DNA of 32,998 bases from CAYVUI01 sp964454745 (GTDB lineage: Bacteria > Planctomycetota > Phycisphaerae > Sedimentisphaerales > Anaerohalosphaeraceae): assembly GCA_964454745.1 (NCBI GenBank), contig CAYVUI010000041.1:1-32998 (forward strand). The letters are read 5' to 3'. Positions 32,269 through 32,998 of the stretch are shown piece by piece. Every line of letters starts with the position of its first letter. Within the stretch, counting starts at the first letter, position 1. The notes beneath the pieces are model-generated. The model ran no database searches. It was not told the origin of the DNA and saw only the letters and a list, made by a program, of their open reading frames with translations. The translations under genes and the position numbers were made by a program.

Positions 32269-32998
32269 GCTAAAAAAATCCGACAGAAAATTCAAGGCCT
32301 GAAGGCTGTATACAGCCAGCGGTCCGTTAAAGTATCCGCTCGATATCCCGCAACATGCCCATCCGGGAAGCCGAAGTTGACCACTTTACCAAAGTGACGG
32401 CCTTTGACTGCATCGGTCATACGATCCGGCCAAATATAAATCCCCTCCTTGCTGTTAAGCGGATGGCCGGGAAGGTACGCGGCGGATTCCTCCTTGGCGG
32501 GACCAAGTTCCAGCCTTTCCTGTTCGATTACATGCATGTAATTTATCTTGGTATATCCGCAATCCATGATCAATACGGTATCCGACGGTCGGCGAATATC
32601 CGTCAGCGAAAGCGGTTTTCCTCGGAATTCATCAAACCAGATACGGGTGTTTTTAAACCTGCATATCCCGACATTGATCCCATAATTACAGTCTAATAAA
32701 TATTCCGGATATCCCGGGGGATTCACCTTTCTTTTTGAAGGACACTTTAAGATCTCAATCTCCCGCCAGGGATCATACATTTGATTGATCCACCACCAGC
32801 CTGACCTGTCTTCCGTGCCCTTACCAGTGTATCCGCCCGAGGGTACCGGCTTCGGCATCATATAATGAGGTTGATATGCATACGGAAATGAACTGTACTT
32901 ATTTTCATACATCAGCATATCTGCGGTGAGAGTTCGAAGATTGGAGGCACAATAGACGGTTCGGGCCCTTTTTTTACACGCGGCAATCAGGGGATGCA
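31504..32998. repeat. Tandem direct duplication of pseudopilin genes, about 800-bp period
   Basis: The sequences from about 31504 and about 32304 match almost base for base over roughly 300 bp at an offset of exactly 800. The region around GGTTCGGGCCC and GGGGATGCA (about 32141-32198 and 32944-32998) matches again at an offset of 803. The part between (about 31820-32110 against 32620-32910) is much more diverged. The repeat therefore has near-identical ends and a variable middle. Confidence 0.85.
32292..32998 (-). CDS. Prepilin-type (pseudopilin) protein, tandem copy 2, 5' end outside window
   Basis: The frame is open to the window edge and reads HPLIAACKKRARTVYCASNLR at its start, identical to an internal stretch of copy 1. 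The prepilin signal must therefore lie just beyond base 32998. An internal Met at 32918 is not the start. The visible 234 residues keep the CKKRART and WWWINQMYDPW segments, LDCNYGINVGICRF and the DGH C-terminus. The centre (residues about 28-80 of the visible part) differs strongly from copy 1, whereas the final 109 residues are almost identical. It is probably co-transcribed with copy 1, which begins 23 bp after its stop. Confidence 0.85.
   Translation of the reverse strand, partial: HPLIAACKKRARTVYCASNLRTLTADMLMYENKYSSFPYAYQPHYMMPKPVPSGGYTGKGTEDRSGWWWINQMYDPWREIEILKCPSKRKVNPPGYPEYLLDCNYGINVGICRFKNTRIWFDEFRGKPLSLTDIRRPSDTVLIMDCGYTKINYMHVIEQERLELGPAKEESAAYLPGHPLNSKEGIYIWPDRMTDAVKGRHFGKVVNFGFPDGHVAGYRADTLTDRWLYTAFRP

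Overview
The window looks like a polysaccharide-degradation locus from a member of the Planctomycetota, most likely class Phycisphaerae (Sedimentisphaerales-like). This is inferred from gene content only. The pointers are Tat-exported formylglycine sulfatases, a PEP-CTERM protein, dockerin-like repeats ending in Trp, pseudopilins with a C-terminal DGH motif, a XylR-type AraC regulator with a LacI-like sensor, and an ECF sigma factor next to a zinc-finger anti-sigma protein. Almost the whole window is coding. No tRNA, rRNA, CRISPR array, insertion sequence or attachment site was seen.

Layout. (1) 1-3325, plus strand: the 3' part of a right-handed beta-helix protein (GH141-like), then a Tat-exported sulfatase. 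(2) 3356-5578, minus strand: a UROD/methyltransferase-like protein followed by a XylR-like regulator, as a two-gene operon. (3) 5906-10395, plus strand: a PEP-CTERM beta-solenoid protein, a strong terminator, a second sulfatase and an SSS-family sodium/solute symporter. A bidirectional terminator follows. (4) 10432-21032, minus strand: a degradative block transcribed as GH141-like, PfkB kinase, GH65 phosphorylase-like, GHL6-type hydrolase with LamG and dockerin-like C-terminus, and then a further GH141-like protein with its own promoter. (5) 21227-25686, minus strand: a pseudopilin, and a 1139-residue two-solenoid protein with separated dockerin half-repeats. (6) 26025-29213, plus strand: a fusion of solenoid, GH141-like beta-helix and dockerin, divergent from the previous gene. 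(7) 29343-31502, plus strand: an ECF sigma factor and an anti-sigma-like membrane protein with three zinc fingers. (8) 31492-32998, minus strand: two tandem, partly near-identical pseudopilin genes, the second cut by the window end.

How the genes may work together (inference). Secreted beta-helix enzymes, a GHL6/GH151-like hydrolase and sulfatases would strip a sulfated, possibly fucose-containing, glycan outside the cytoplasm. The symporter would import released sugar, and the cytoplasmic GH65 protein and PfkB kinase would feed products into metabolism. The XylR-like protein would sense a sugar. The substrate is not proven by sequence.

The most striking regulatory signal is a TGGCG direct repeat with an exact 21-bp period. 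It is found upstream of all three genes that carry the same solenoid module, each time with a -10-like hexamer exactly 27 bp downstream of the second repeat. This geometry matches the direct-repeat sites bound by AraC-type activators, and such a regulator is encoded in the window.
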